Assembly: GCA_025358125.1 (NCBI GenBank)
Contig: JANYKS010000065.1
Coordinates: 1 to 64,000 of the forward strand
Direction: 5' to 3'
DNA: 64,000 nucleotides
From: Actinomycetes bacterium
GTDB lineage: Bacteria > Actinomycetota > Acidimicrobiia > Acidimicrobiales > Ilumatobacteraceae
The stretch's first letter is position 1, and every line of letters starts with the position of its first letter. Below, piece after piece: positions 32,675 through 41,315 of the stretch. A program made the translations under genes and the position numbers. The notes beneath the pieces are model-generated. The model made no database searches and was not told the DNA's origin. It saw nothing but the letters and a program-made list of their open reading frames with translations.

Positions 32675-33529
32675 GTGATCCGCGTCGACGCCGCCACAGT
32701 GTTGTTGCAGTGGGCGACCGGCGGGTTGTTGTTCTGCTGGTACACGACTCGGCGCCGCGTGGTTGGCATCGGCTACGGATGGCTGCTCAGGGGGACCTTT
32801 GCGTTGATGGCCGTCGGCGCGTTCGCGTCCGGCGCCGCCTTCGGTGTCGAGCCCGTGCGTGAAGCCGCCTCGATCGGTGTCGCCGCCGCCGCCCTCGTGG
32901 CACTCGCGTTCTCGATCATCCGCCGCCGAGCCGGCGTCAGGGGCCAACAGGACGAACACGATCGCCGCACCGAGCGGGTGGCAGCGATGACCGGCATCGA
33001 ACGCGAAGCTCCAGCGCGGGCATCGCTCGGTCCCGAGTTCGCTCCAGTGCTCGATCTCGTCGCGCCGCTCATCGGCGCCGTCGGCCTCGTCGCCGCCGGT
33101 ATCGGGGCCGGCGGTAACAACACGGTGGCCGTCGTGCGTGCGCTCGTCAGCGCGGTATTTCTCGGCGCGATCACCGACGCGATGCTGCTCGGCCACTGGT
33201 ACCTCGTGCAACCCGGGCTGCCGCGGGGACTGCTCAACGAGCTGGTCCGGGTCACGATGTACGTGCTGCCGGTCGAAGTGATTGCGTTGCTGTTGCCGAC
33301 CGGCATGATCAGCGTGATCAGCGGCACGATCTCCGACGGCTGGGGCGGCACGCTTGCCTACTTCTGGATCGCCTGCGCCGTCACGACCGCCGTGCTGTGC
33401 GTGGTCACCCAGCGCGCCCTTCGAGAGAAGTATTACTCGGCGGTGATGGCAGCCACCGGCCTGTTGTATCTTGCGATCCTGACCGCGTTCGGCACCGACC
33501 TGGTGGCGAGAGCAGTGCTCGCCGGCTGA
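32675..33529 (+). CDS. Polytopic membrane protein, unknown function
   Basis: A 284-residue protein with about eight hydrophobic helices and a charged cytoplasmic loop (about residues 86-117, rich in Arg, Asp and Glu). Conserved-looking features include a G-H-W-Y-L-V-Q-P motif in the fourth or fifth helix region, which resembles NrfD/haem-copper-associated membrane proteins only superficially. No family is recognised. The GTG start is supported by a leaderless promoter. It is convergent with the MFS transporter with 11 bases between the stops. Confidence 0.6.
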   Translation: MIRVDAATVLLQWATGGLLFCWYTTRRRVVGIGYGWLLRGTFALMAVGAFASGAAFGVEPVREAASIGVAAAALVALAFSIIRRRAGVRGQQDEHDRRTERVAAMTGIEREAPARASLGPEFAPVLDLVAPLIGAVGLVAAGIGAGGNNTVAVVRALVSAVFLGAITDAMLLGHWYLVQPGLPRGLLNELVRVTMYVLPVEVIALLLPTGMISVISGTISDGWGGTLAYFWIACAVTTAVLCVVTQRALREKYYSAVMAATGLLYLAILTAFGTDLVARAVLAG

Positions 33530-33540
33530 CGCGGCGCCGC

Positions 33541-34893
33541 TCAGGCCGACCCCTGACTCCGCACACGTCTGCTCGCAACGAGACCGACCACTGCGCACAG
33601 TGCAGCGATCGCGAAGTTGGTTCCGAGGGCGCCCTGGAGGCTGAACGACGTGCGATCCGCAACGGCAACCGTTGCGCCGCCGACGACGCTCATGATGCCG
33701 AAGCCGAGCGAGTCGGCAAGGTGGATCTGGCTGCCGATCTCGCCCTCCCGGCCGTCGATCGCGTAGCTCATCGATGCGACCGTTGTCGGGTTGAACAAGA
33801 TGCCGATGCCGAGGCCGCCGATGCTCCATCCGAGGAAGGTCGCCCACAGCGGCCAAGCCGGCGAGAGCACCGGCGCGACAGCTGCGACGCCGACGAGCAG
33901 CAGGCCGAAGCCGACTGCGGCGGCGCGCCGAGGCAGCAGCTTGGCTCCGCGCTTGGCCGCGAAGGCCTGGCCTGCCGTCCACGTCATTGCCGCCCCCGCA
34001 ACAACGAAACCCTGGACGATCGGGCGGGCGTGGTGGAGCCGATCGGCCGCAAGCGGCACGAAGCCGTCGACACCGAGAAAGGTCGCAGTGGCGAGGAATC
34101 GGACGGCGATGATCGCCGGGAGCCCGGCCCTGGCTCGGAACACACCGTGTGGCAGGAGGATCCGCAGCGCAGGAGCGGCGTTGGCGATACCAGCGATCGC
34201 GAGCACCACCGCGACGGCAACGACGTGACTCTGCAGGCCGAGCGCGACGAGACCGACACCCGCCGCCGCTTGGAACGCACGCGGCAATCGCGTTGCCCGG
34301 CGATCGACATTCGGTTCCGGTTGGGCGAGGGTCTTCATCGCCCGCGCGGTGAGCACCGCGACGGACAACGCGAGTGGCATGATCCCGATGAAGACCCAAC
34401 GCCAGCCGAAGCGGTCGGTGATGATGCCTGCCACCGCCGGAGCGATCAAGCTCGGCAGCACCCACCCCGCGCTGAGATAGGCGTACATCGTTGCCTGGCG
34501 GTCGCTCGGGAAGCCGCGCCGCACGGAAATGTACGAGAGCGGCGCAAAGCCGCCGCTACCGGCGCCCTGCAGGAGGCGCCCGACAAGGACCACCACCATC
34601 GACTGCGCGGTTGCCGCCACCACGAGCCCGACGAGGAAGACCGAGATGCACACGAGGAACGGGCGGCGAACGCCGTGGCGATCAGCGGTCTCGCCGGCCC
34701 ACACGAGCGCGACGAGATCGGCCAGCATGTAGGCCGCGAGCGTTGTTCCGTACAGCGACAGCCCGTCGAGTTCGGCGGTGATCGTCGGCAGCGCGGTGAT
34801 GACGGCCGTCGTCTCGAACGCGACGAGGCTGACGCTGAGCACGAGCCCCACAGCGAGTGCGCGTTGGCTCGTGTTCAGAGCGGTACGGGCCAT
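33541..34893 (-). CDS. MFS transporter (drug:H+ antiporter-like)
   Basis: A 450-residue major facilitator with about twelve or more helices. The loop between helices 2 and 3 reads G-E-T-A-D-R-H-G-V-R-R-P-F, the MFS signature A, and G-R-L-L-Q-G-A-G-S-G-G appears in helix 4-5 as in DHA2-type exporters. It likely exports a small molecule using the proton gradient; substrate unknown. The ATG at 34893 is chosen instead of a TTG at 34905. A TAAAAT hexamer lies 11 bases upstream. The amidase gene on the same strand ends 33 bases before. Confidence 0.82.
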   Translation of the reverse strand: MARTALNTSQRALAVGLVLSVSLVAFETTAVITALPTITAELDGLSLYGTTLAAYMLADLVALVWAGETADRHGVRRPFLVCISVFLVGLVVAATAQSMVVVLVGRLLQGAGSGGFAPLSYISVRRGFPSDRQATMYAYLSAGWVLPSLIAPAVAGIITDRFGWRWVFIGIMPLALSVAVLTARAMKTLAQPEPNVDRRATRLPRAFQAAAGVGLVALGLQSHVVAVAVVLAIAGIANAAPALRILLPHGVFRARAGLPAIIAVRFLATATFLGVDGFVPLAADRLHHARPIVQGFVVAGAAMTWTAGQAFAAKRGAKLLPRRAAAVGFGLLLVGVAAVAPVLSPAWPLWATFLGWSIGGLGIGILFNPTTVASMSYAIDGREGEIGSQIHLADSLGFGIMSVVGGATVAVADRTSFSLQGALGTNFAIAALCAVVGLVASRRVRSQGSA

Positions 34894-34926
34894 GGCGCGA
34901 GTCAATTTTAGAAAGTGGAGACTTGT

Positions 34927-36330
34927 CTATTTACCGGCGACGCCCGGCGCGACCAGTGGCCACGGCTGCGTTCGCTCCATCAGCAACGACGCGTCGAGCA
35001 GCGCTTGCTCGGCGTAGTGCCGACCGACGATCTGCAATCCGACCGGCAGGCCATCGACGGTTCCGGCGGGTACCGACACCGCAGGGTTGCCGTGGAGGTT
35101 GGCCGGAAACGTCAGCCGGCCGTTGTTGGCGACGCCGGCGCCAAGCCCTCCGAAGACCGAGGGCAGCGGGCCCTCGGCTTCGAACGCGACGTCGGGATTG
35201 CTTGCGGTCATCACGAAATCGACGTCGGAAAAGATTGCAGCCATCCGTTCGTTCAACTCCATCCGGCGCTCCTCGATCTTCACCTGCGCGTCCAGGCCGT
35301 AGCGTTCGATCGTCGTGCGCATGCCGTGACGGATTTCCGGGGTGAGCACGTCGGCGCAGCCGGGCCAGTGCGACGCGAGTTGGCGGTACGTTCCGATGCC
35401 GCCGCTGATGGCCCACGCTGCGCCCATGCTGGGCAACGACGTGTCGATGCCATCGACCCGGATCATGCCGGCCGTCGCGATGAGATCTGTCGCGGCAGTC
35501 TCGAGCACATCCCACATCGCCGGCGACACGACCGCGCCGCCCCAGTCGGGCACGACCACGACCCGCAGACCGCGCAGTGATTCGATATGGGTGCCGAGTT
35601 CTCGCTCCCAGCCGTCGGTGCGGGGCAGGCTGAACTGATCACGTGCGTCGTAGCCGTTGCACACATCGAACCAGCGGGCGGTGTCGCGGACCGATCGGGT
35701 GAGGCATCCGATCGTCACCGTCATGTTTCCGATCGGGGTGCGGGGCGCTCTCGGGATTCGCCCGAACGTGGCCTTCAGCCCGAACAGGCCGGTGAACCCG
35801 GCCGGTATCCGGATCGAGCCGCCACCGTCGCCTCCCGTTGCGATGGTGATCAGGCCGCCGGAAACTGCCGCCGCCGTGCCGCCGCTGGAACCCCCTGGTG
35901 TGCGCTCCTTGTTCCACGGGTTGAGCGTCGCCCCGTGGAGCACGGTGCGGGTCACGTTGACGCCGCCGAACTCGCTCGCCGTGGTCAAGCCGGCCAGTAC
36001 TGCGCCGCCGCGCGTGACAACGCGTTCGAGTTGCACGTCGGTGAAGTCCGAGATCTCATCGGCCAGCACGACACAGGCCTCGGTTGCCGGCCAACCGGTG
36101 ACGTTGTCGAGTTCCTTCACGCCGACGGGCACACCACCGAAGGCAAGCGTGACGTCGGCTGTGCGGGCTGCCTCCATCGCCTGGTCGCGTGCCGTGTAGC
36201 AGAACGCGTTGAGATCGCTCGCGTCGATGGCGTCGTACGTTGCCTGGAGCTCTTCGACGGGAGACCTGTCACGGCTGCGGAATGCTTCGACCAGCGAGCA
36301 GGTGTCGCCCAACCATGGTGTGTTGCTCAT
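34927..36330 (-). CDS. Amidase (amidase signature family)
   Basis: This 467-residue amidase has the Ser-cisSer-Lys triad context: Lys in G-V-P-V-G-V-K-E-L, first Ser in T-P-G-G-S-S-G-G-T-A-A-A-V, and nucleophilic Ser in G-D-G-G-G-S-I-R-I-P-A. The family hydrolyses amides in the cytoplasm; relatives include GatA, but an isolated copy without gatB/gatC suggests a catabolic or detoxifying amidase. ATG 36330 is preferred over the in-frame codon at 36435, and TATCCT ends 6 bases before it. The MFS gene follows on the same strand. Confidence 0.88.
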   Translation of the reverse strand: MSNTPWLGDTCSLVEAFRSRDRSPVEELQATYDAIDASDLNAFCYTARDQAMEAARTADVTLAFGGVPVGVKELDNVTGWPATEACVVLADEISDFTDVQLERVVTRGGAVLAGLTTASEFGGVNVTRTVLHGATLNPWNKERTPGGSSGGTAAAVSGGLITIATGGDGGGSIRIPAGFTGLFGLKATFGRIPRAPRTPIGNMTVTIGCLTRSVRDTARWFDVCNGYDARDQFSLPRTDGWERELGTHIESLRGLRVVVVPDWGGAVVSPAMWDVLETAATDLIATAGMIRVDGIDTSLPSMGAAWAISGGIGTYRQLASHWPGCADVLTPEIRHGMRTTIERYGLDAQVKIEERRMELNERMAAIFSDVDFVMTASNPDVAFEAEGPLPSVFGGLGAGVANNGRLTFPANLHGNPAVSVPAGTVDGLPVGLQIVGRHYAEQALLDASLLMERTQPWPLVAPGVAGK

Positions 36331-36336
36331 GGGCGG

Positions 36337-36342
36337 AGGATA
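36337..36342 (-). promoter_or_regulatory. Leaderless -10 (TATCCT) of the amidase gene
   Basis: TATCCT on the minus strand ends 6 bases before the ATG at 36330. Confidence 0.5.
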
Positions 36343-36396
36343 GTTGGCGGCCGTTCCGGTGGTCCGGTCCAAGCAGTCCGTAGAGTCGCGTGGGTC

Positions 36397-37242
36397 ATGG
36401 ACAGCCGAGCGTTTCTCGATCTTCGACCAAGTCACAACCCCTACCGCTGGAGCCTGCCCGTCACGCCGACGCTGTCGACGTGGGGCGGTTTCCTGTTCGG
36501 CGGGTGCGGACTCGGCGCTGCGATCTCAGCGTTGGAGCAGACTTCCGGACGGGAGTGCGTGTGGGCGACCGGCCAATATCTGTCGTACGCCAAGCCGGGC
36601 GAGGTGATGGACATCGACGTCACCATTGCGGTCGAGGGCCATCAGATCACCCAGGCACGGGCGGTGTGCCATGTCGGCAACCGCGAGATCCTCACCGTGA
36701 ACGCGGCGCTCGGGTCCCGTGATCTGGACCTCGCCGGTCAGTGGGAACAGATGCCCGACGTCGCCCCGCCGTCGAAATGCGCCCGGCGCGAACATCGGAT
36801 GCCGTTCGACGGAACCATCAACGAACGGCTCGAGCAAAGGATGGTGAAGGGTCGCAATATCGAGGACCTCGACGGAACCCAGGGTGACGGCCGGGTGCAA
36901 CTGTGGGCGCGGATTCCGGGTGTGATCGACGGTGTGGATGCTGCCTCGCTCGCCATTCTCGGCGACTTCGTGCCGATGGGTGTCGGCCAGGCACTCGGTG
37001 TTCGGGGCGGCGGCAACAGCCTCGACAACACACTCCGGGTGGCCAACGTGGTGCCGACGGAGTGGGTGCTGCTCGACATCCGGGTGCATGCCGTCGGGCG
37101 TGGGTTCGGGCACGGACTCGTGCACATGTTCGCCGAAGATGGAACGCTGATGGCCACGGCCAGTCAGAGCTGCATCGTTCGGTTCTGGAAGGGTGAGGGC
37201 GACGAGTCGCATCGAGGGCCACGACGAGAGGACACACAATGA
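36397..37242 (+). CDS. Acyl-CoA thioesterase, double hotdog (TesB-like)
   Basis: A 281-residue protein with two hotdog domains. The first half has F-G-G-C-G-L-G-A-A-I-S-A-L-E and W-A-T-G-Q-Y-L-S-Y-A-K-P-G, and the second repeats the theme with D-F-V-P-M-G-V-G-Q-A-L-G-V and W-V-L-L-D-I-R-V-H-A-V-G-R-G-F-G-H. This organisation matches medium/long-chain acyl-CoA thioesterases of the TesB type. The ATG lies 10 bases after TAGAGT. It overlaps the next gene by four bases (ATGA), so the two are translationally coupled. Confidence 0.85.
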   Translation: MDSRAFLDLRPSHNPYRWSLPVTPTLSTWGGFLFGGCGLGAAISALEQTSGRECVWATGQYLSYAKPGEVMDIDVTIAVEGHQITQARAVCHVGNREILTVNAALGSRDLDLAGQWEQMPDVAPPSKCARREHRMPFDGTINERLEQRMVKGRNIEDLDGTQGDGRVQLWARIPGVIDGVDAASLAILGDFVPMGVGQALGVRGGGNSLDNTLRVANVVPTEWVLLDIRVHAVGRGFGHGLVHMFAEDGTLMATASQSCIVRFWKGEGDESHRGPRREDTQ

Positions 37243-38243
37243 GCAATCCACCAACGAACTCGGGTCTGCCCCGCCGGCCAGGCATGACGGTGCCGCTGCC
37301 AGGGACGCTGCACAGCCACCGCGACAAGCTGATCGAACTCGCCGATCTCGGTTACAGCGACATCTGGTCGGCCGAGAGTGATGGCGCCGATGCCTTCACG
37401 CCGCTGGCGATGGCAGCGGCGTGGGAGCCCCGGCTCCGGCTCGGCACTGCGATCGTGCCTGCATACACCCGCTCGCCGGCGTGTTTCGCCCAGAGCGTTG
37501 CCAGCATGGCCGACGCTGCGCCGGGACGCTTCGCGATCGGTATCGGCTCGAGCAGCAATGTGATCGTCGAGCGTTGGAACGGCGTGCCATTCGTCGAGCC
37601 GTACAAGAAGGTTCGCGACGTCGTGCGATTCCTGAAGGACGCATTGGGTGGCGAGAAGGTGACCAAGCAGTACGACACGTTCGCGGTCGACGGGTTCCGG
37701 CTCGGTGTGCGACCCGAGCATCAGCCGCAGATCCTGGTTGCTGCATTGCGCGAGGGCATGCTCCGCCTCGCCGCTCGCGAAGCCGACGGTGCCATCATCA
37801 ACTGGCTGTCGGCCGACGATGTGACCAAGGTTGCAGCAGTCGTCAACGACGCAGCCGGCGGTACGCCGAAGGAGATCGTGTGCCGGATCTTCGTCTGCCC
37901 GAGCGAGAACGCGGCGGCAGTTCGCGAGGCCGGCAAGTTCGCGATCGCGGCGTATCTCAACGTCGGTGTGTACGCCGCGTTCCACGAGTGGCTGGGGAGG
38001 GGCGAAATGCTGCAGCCGATGTGGGATCTGTGGAAGGCCAAGGATCGCAAGGGTGCCTTGGCGGCGATACCCGACGAACTTGTCGACGACCTCATCGTGC
38101 ACGGCTCGCCGGCCGAGTGCCGGGCCAAGATTCAGCAGTATTTCGACAACGGGGTGACGACGACGTCGTTGGCCATCATGCCGTTCGACCGCGACCTGGA
38201 CTATTGGCAGGCTGTCCGCGACCTCTCGCCATCCGCCGGCTGA
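37239..38243 (+). CDS. Luciferase-like (LLM class) F420-dependent oxidoreductase
   Basis: A 334-residue TIM-barrel protein of the bacterial luciferase-like superfamily: L-G-Y-S-D-I-W-S-A-E near the start, L-R-L-G-T-A-I-V-P-A-Y-T-R-S-P and G-R-F-A-I-G-I-G-S-S are typical of actinobacterial F420-binding members. It likely carries hydride on F420 for an unknown substrate. The thioesterase partner upstream suggests an acyl-CoA or lipid substrate, but that is inference. The ATG is inside the upstream stop (ATGA overlap). Confidence 0.85.
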   Translation: MSNPPTNSGLPRRPGMTVPLPGTLHSHRDKLIELADLGYSDIWSAESDGADAFTPLAMAAAWEPRLRLGTAIVPAYTRSPACFAQSVASMADAAPGRFAIGIGSSSNVIVERWNGVPFVEPYKKVRDVVRFLKDALGGEKVTKQYDTFAVDGFRLGVRPEHQPQILVAALREGMLRLAAREADGAIINWLSADDVTKVAAVVNDAAGGTPKEIVCRIFVCPSENAAAVREAGKFAIAAYLNVGVYAAFHEWLGRGEMLQPMWDLWKAKDRKGALAAIPDELVDDLIVHGSPAECRAKIQQYFDNGVTTTSLAIMPFDRDLDYWQAVRDLSPSAG

Positions 38244-38279
38244 GTCGGCTGCGGGCGGCTCACGGCGGCTGACGGCGAC

Positions 38280-38522
38280 TCAGGCCGCGATCTGGCGAGC
38301 GGCTCGACGAATGCGGGTGACGGTGCCGTTTCGGGCGGCAGCCTGTTCTGCGATTTGGGCGCGGAGCACGGCGACGTGTTCGAGGCCGGTACGGCGGGTG
38401 CGCTCGTCGAGGCGGAACTGTGCCGGAACGGCGGGAGAGGACAGCAGGGTCAGCTGTTCGGGGGCGTCTGGCGCGCCGACTTGATACGTGGTCTGGGTGG
38501 TTGTCGTGCCCAACGTGTTCAT
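38280..38522 (-). CDS. Small conserved-looking protein, unknown function
   Basis: An 80-residue protein whose second half is a helical, basic segment (R-R-T-G-L-E-H-V-A-V-L-R-A-Q-I-A-E-Q-A-A) with a V-P-A-Q-F-R-L-D-E-R-T-R-R motif before it. The ATG at 38522 fits the minus-strand hexamer CATCAT ending 6 bases upstream. The gene is divergent from the pore-loop membrane protein with only a few bases between starts. No family is recognised. The motif is compatible with a small DNA- or RNA-binding or regulatory protein. Confidence 0.5.
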   Translation of the reverse strand: MNTLGTTTTQTTYQVGAPDAPEQLTLLSSPAVPAQFRLDERTRRTGLEHVAVLRAQIAEQAAARNGTVTRIRRAARQIAA

Positions 38523-38528
38523 GTCTCG

Positions 38529-39659
38529 ATGATGACAAAAGGGTATGACAGAGTGGCGAACGTGATCGCCACCCGTGTTGTGTTCGCAGCGTTCGGAGTA
38601 GCAGTGGTGGTGTGGACGCTTGGCTCCGCAATCAAGACGGTCGTGTTGCCACGGGCCACTTCGTCGGTGCTGACCCGGGCCACGTTCATCGGAGTGCGCC
38701 GCGTCTTCGACCTCCTCGCCCCGCCCTCGCGATCGTTCGCCGTTCGCGATCGCATCCTCGCGATGTACGCACCGATTGCTCTCCTCGCCCTGCCGGCGGT
38801 GTGGGTGATGCTGGTGCTCGCCGGCTTCACCGGTATCTTCTTCGGGTTGGGCGTCAAGCCGTGGTCGGAGGCGTTCATCGTCAGCGGCTCGTCGCTGACG
38901 ACGCTCGGCTTCGATCGTCCCTTCGGCGTGTCGCGAACGACGGTCTCCTTCGTCGAAGCGGGCATCGGGTTGGGACTCGTTTCGCTGATGATCTCGTACC
39001 TGCCGAGCATCTATTCCAACTTCAGTCGCCGCGAGGCGCTGGTCGGCATGCTCGAGGTACGCGCCGGTCTGCCACCGAGCCCGGCGGAACTGTTCGTCCG
39101 CTACACCCGCATCGGATGGGGTGATCGGACCCACGACGAACTGTTCACTCGCTGGGAGGAGTGGTTCATCGACGTCGAGGAGAGCCATACCAGCCAGCCG
39201 GCGCTCGTGTTCTTCCGGTCGCCTCATTCGGGACGGAGTTGGATCACGGCAGCAGGCTGCGTGCTCGATACTGCCGCAATTACCGCGTCGACACTCGATC
39301 AACCTCGCGACGCGCGCGCCGACATCATGATGCGCACCGGCTGGTTCTGCCTCCGGAGGATATGCAACTTCTATTCGATTCCATACGATCCGGACCCGGC
39401 CCCCGACGCACCGATATCGGTGACGCGGCGCGAATTCGACCTGCTCTGCATCGAACTCGAGGTGGCCGGCGTAGCGCTGAAACCCGACCGCGATCAGGCA
39501 TGGCGCGACTACGCCGGCTGGCGCGTGAACTACGACGCGGCGCTGCTCGGTCTGTGCGCCTTGACGGTCGCTCCGCCCGCGAAATGGTCGAGCGACCGGA
39601 TGCCCGACATCCGCATCAAATCGAAGCTGTTCACGACTCAGACCCGTTTCGAGGGATAG
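38529..39659 (+). CDS. Ion-channel-like membrane protein with degenerate pore motif
   Basis: A 376-residue protein with about four membrane helices in the first ~170 residues, then a soluble cytoplasmic domain. Between helices it carries S-G-S-S-L-T-T-L-G-F-D, similar in spacing to the K+-channel filter T-(T/V)-G-(Y/F)-G-D but with Leu for Val and Asp directly after Phe. It might be a pore-loop channel or a transport protein that evolved from one. The start is uncertain: ATG 38529/38532 or GTG 38553, the last preceded by an AAAAGGG ribosome-binding site. The 3' end overlaps znuB by 29 bases. Confidence 0.6.
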   Translation: MMTKGYDRVANVIATRVVFAAFGVAVVVWTLGSAIKTVVLPRATSSVLTRATFIGVRRVFDLLAPPSRSFAVRDRILAMYAPIALLALPAVWVMLVLAGFTGIFFGLGVKPWSEAFIVSGSSLTTLGFDRPFGVSRTTVSFVEAGIGLGLVSLMISYLPSIYSNFSRREALVGMLEVRAGLPPSPAELFVRYTRIGWGDRTHDELFTRWEEWFIDVEESHTSQPALVFFRSPHSGRSWITAAGCVLDTAAITASTLDQPRDARADIMMRTGWFCLRRICNFYSIPYDPDPAPDAPISVTRREFDLLCIELEVAGVALKPDRDQAWRDYAGWRVNYDAALLGLCALTVAPPAKWSSDRMPDIRIKSKLFTTQTRFEG

Positions 39660-40503
39660 GCGTGCGATCCCTGTCTGGCGTTCGAGCGAGTCGCCTCGCG
39701 CCGGTGAAGGCGTAGGTCGTTGCGAACAGCGCAAAGTTGACCAAGACGATGGTGGCGCCGGACGATATGTCGAGGTGGTAGCTGAGGTACATGCCGACAA
39801 GGCCTGAGAACGCGCCGATGGAGGTTGACAGGACGAGCATTCGTTTGAACGAGTTGGTGAGCAGGCGGGCGACGACGGGTGGGATGACGAGGGCGGCGGC
39901 GATGAGGGTGACGCCGAGAACTTTCATGCTGGCAAGGATCGCGAAGGTGAGTAGGAGCATGAGGAGCGCGTCGATGCGGGCGATGTTGACGCCGGAGACG
40001 TCGGCGACTTCGGGGTCGAACGTCGTGAACAGGAGTGGGCGGTAGAACGCGATGATCAGTGTGGCGGTGGCGATGGCGACGATGATGATGACCCACATGT
40101 CGGTGGTGGAGACGCCGAGGACGCTGCCGAACACGGTTGCTTCGATGCTCTGTTTGACTCGGGTATAGAGGCCGAGCAGGGCGATACCGAAGGCGAAGCT
40201 GGCCGTGGTGATGACCCCGATCGCGGCGTCCGCTGCGATGACGCGGCGTCGTGTGACGCGCCCGACTGCGAGGCCGGATGCCAGTCCCCACACTCCCGCG
40301 CCGACGAAGAAGTTGAGGCCGACGGCGGCGCAGACGGCGGCGCCGCCGAAGATGGCGTGGGAGAGCCCGTGACCGATGTAGCTCATCCCGCGCAGCGTGA
40401 CGAATACGCCGAGGAGCCCGCACAGTGCTCCGGCGACGGTGCACACGACGATGGCGTGGCGGAGGAATCCGTATTGGAATGGTTCGGCGAGTGTTTGCCA
40501 CAT
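39631..40503 (-). CDS. znuB: Zinc/manganese ABC transporter permease
   Basis: This 290-residue permease of the ABC-3 (ZnuB/TroC/MntB) family has about eight helices and the family segments G-M-S-Y-I-G-H-G-L-S-H-A-I-F-G-G and L-G-V-T-L-I-A-A-A-L-V-I-P-P. It forms the membrane channel for Zn2+ with the ATPase and lipoprotein encoded upstream. The ATG overlaps the znuC stop by one base, so it is the last gene of znuA-znuC-znuB. Confidence 0.9.
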   Translation of the reverse strand: MWQTLAEPFQYGFLRHAIVVCTVAGALCGLLGVFVTLRGMSYIGHGLSHAIFGGAAVCAAVGLNFFVGAGVWGLASGLAVGRVTRRRVIAADAAIGVITTASFAFGIALLGLYTRVKQSIEATVFGSVLGVSTTDMWVIIIVAIATATLIIAFYRPLLFTTFDPEVADVSGVNIARIDALLMLLLTFAILASMKVLGVTLIAAALVIPPVVARLLTNSFKRMLVLSTSIGAFSGLVGMYLSYHLDISSGATIVLVNFALFATTYAFTGARRLARTPDRDRTPIPRNGSES

Positions 40504-41315
40504 CAGGAGGTCTGCCGGATCGTGTCAGCGCCATGGCGACCTTCGATCACGAGCGGCATTCCGGCGTGTTCGAGTACTTCCATGGGTGCCCCGTAGGTGC
40601 GTTCGAGGACCTCGGGCGTGAGCACCTCGCGAGGTGCTCCGACTCCCATCACCCGTTTGTTGAGGCACACGAGGTGAGGGAGGTGGGCGGCGAGCCCGTT
40701 CAGATCGTGGGTGGTGACCAGGATCGACAGGCCACTGTCGTTGAGGTCGGACAACAGGTGGAGCATTTCGTGTCGGGTGCGAATGTCCACGCCCGATGTC
40801 GGTTCGTCCATCAAGAGCAGTTCGGGCTCGCTGAACAGGGCTCGGGCGATGAACACGCGTTGCTGTTGGCCGCCGGAAAGTTGGCGGATGTGGCGACGGG
40901 CGAGATCGCCGATCCCGAGTCGCTCCAAGACATCTGCGACGGCCTGCTTCTCTTGCGACGTGGACCACGGTGACCTGTGTCCGTTGCGTGCCGACATGAG
41001 CACCGTTTCGAACACCGTCACCGGGAAGTTCCAATTGATCGTTTCCACCTGCGGCACGTAACCGACACGGAGACCTGGTCGACGGATCACGCTGCCGGAC
41101 TCGGCGCTGACGAGGCCGAGGACGAGTCGGAGCACGGTCGTCTTGCCCGAGCCTGATGGCCCGACGATCCCGGTGAAGGTCCCGCGGCGGATCGTCAATG
41201 ACACGTCCTCGAGAACTGGTCGGCCCCGGGCGTAGCGGCAGGTGACCCGATCGAGCCGCACAAGCGGGCCGATCGACTCGATCCCGGCCGTCGAGGCGTG
41301 CGGGGAGGCCTTCAT
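40503..41315 (-). CDS. znuC: Zinc ABC transporter ATP-binding protein
   Basis: A 270-residue ABC ATPase with Walker A G-P-S-G-S-G-K-T (residues 52-59), signature L-S-G-G-Q-Q-Q-R, Walker B L-L-L-M-D-E-P-T-S-G and switch histidine in T-T-H-D. The sequence W-N-F-P-V-T-V between Walker A and the signature is typical of Zn/Mn importers. It energises uptake through ZnuB. Its ATG overlaps the znuA stop by four bases and its stop overlaps znuB, giving tight translational coupling. Confidence 0.92.
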   Translation of the reverse strand: MKASPHASTAGIESIGPLVRLDRVTCRYARGRPVLEDVSLTIRRGTFTGIVGPSGSGKTTVLRLVLGLVSAESGSVIRRPGLRVGYVPQVETINWNFPVTVFETVLMSARNGHRSPWSTSQEKQAVADVLERLGIGDLARRHIRQLSGGQQQRVFIARALFSEPELLLMDEPTSGVDIRTRHEMLHLLSDLNDSGLSILVTTHDLNGLAAHLPHLVCLNKRVMGVGAPREVLTPEVLERTYGAPMEVLEHAGMPLVIEGRHGADTIRQTS

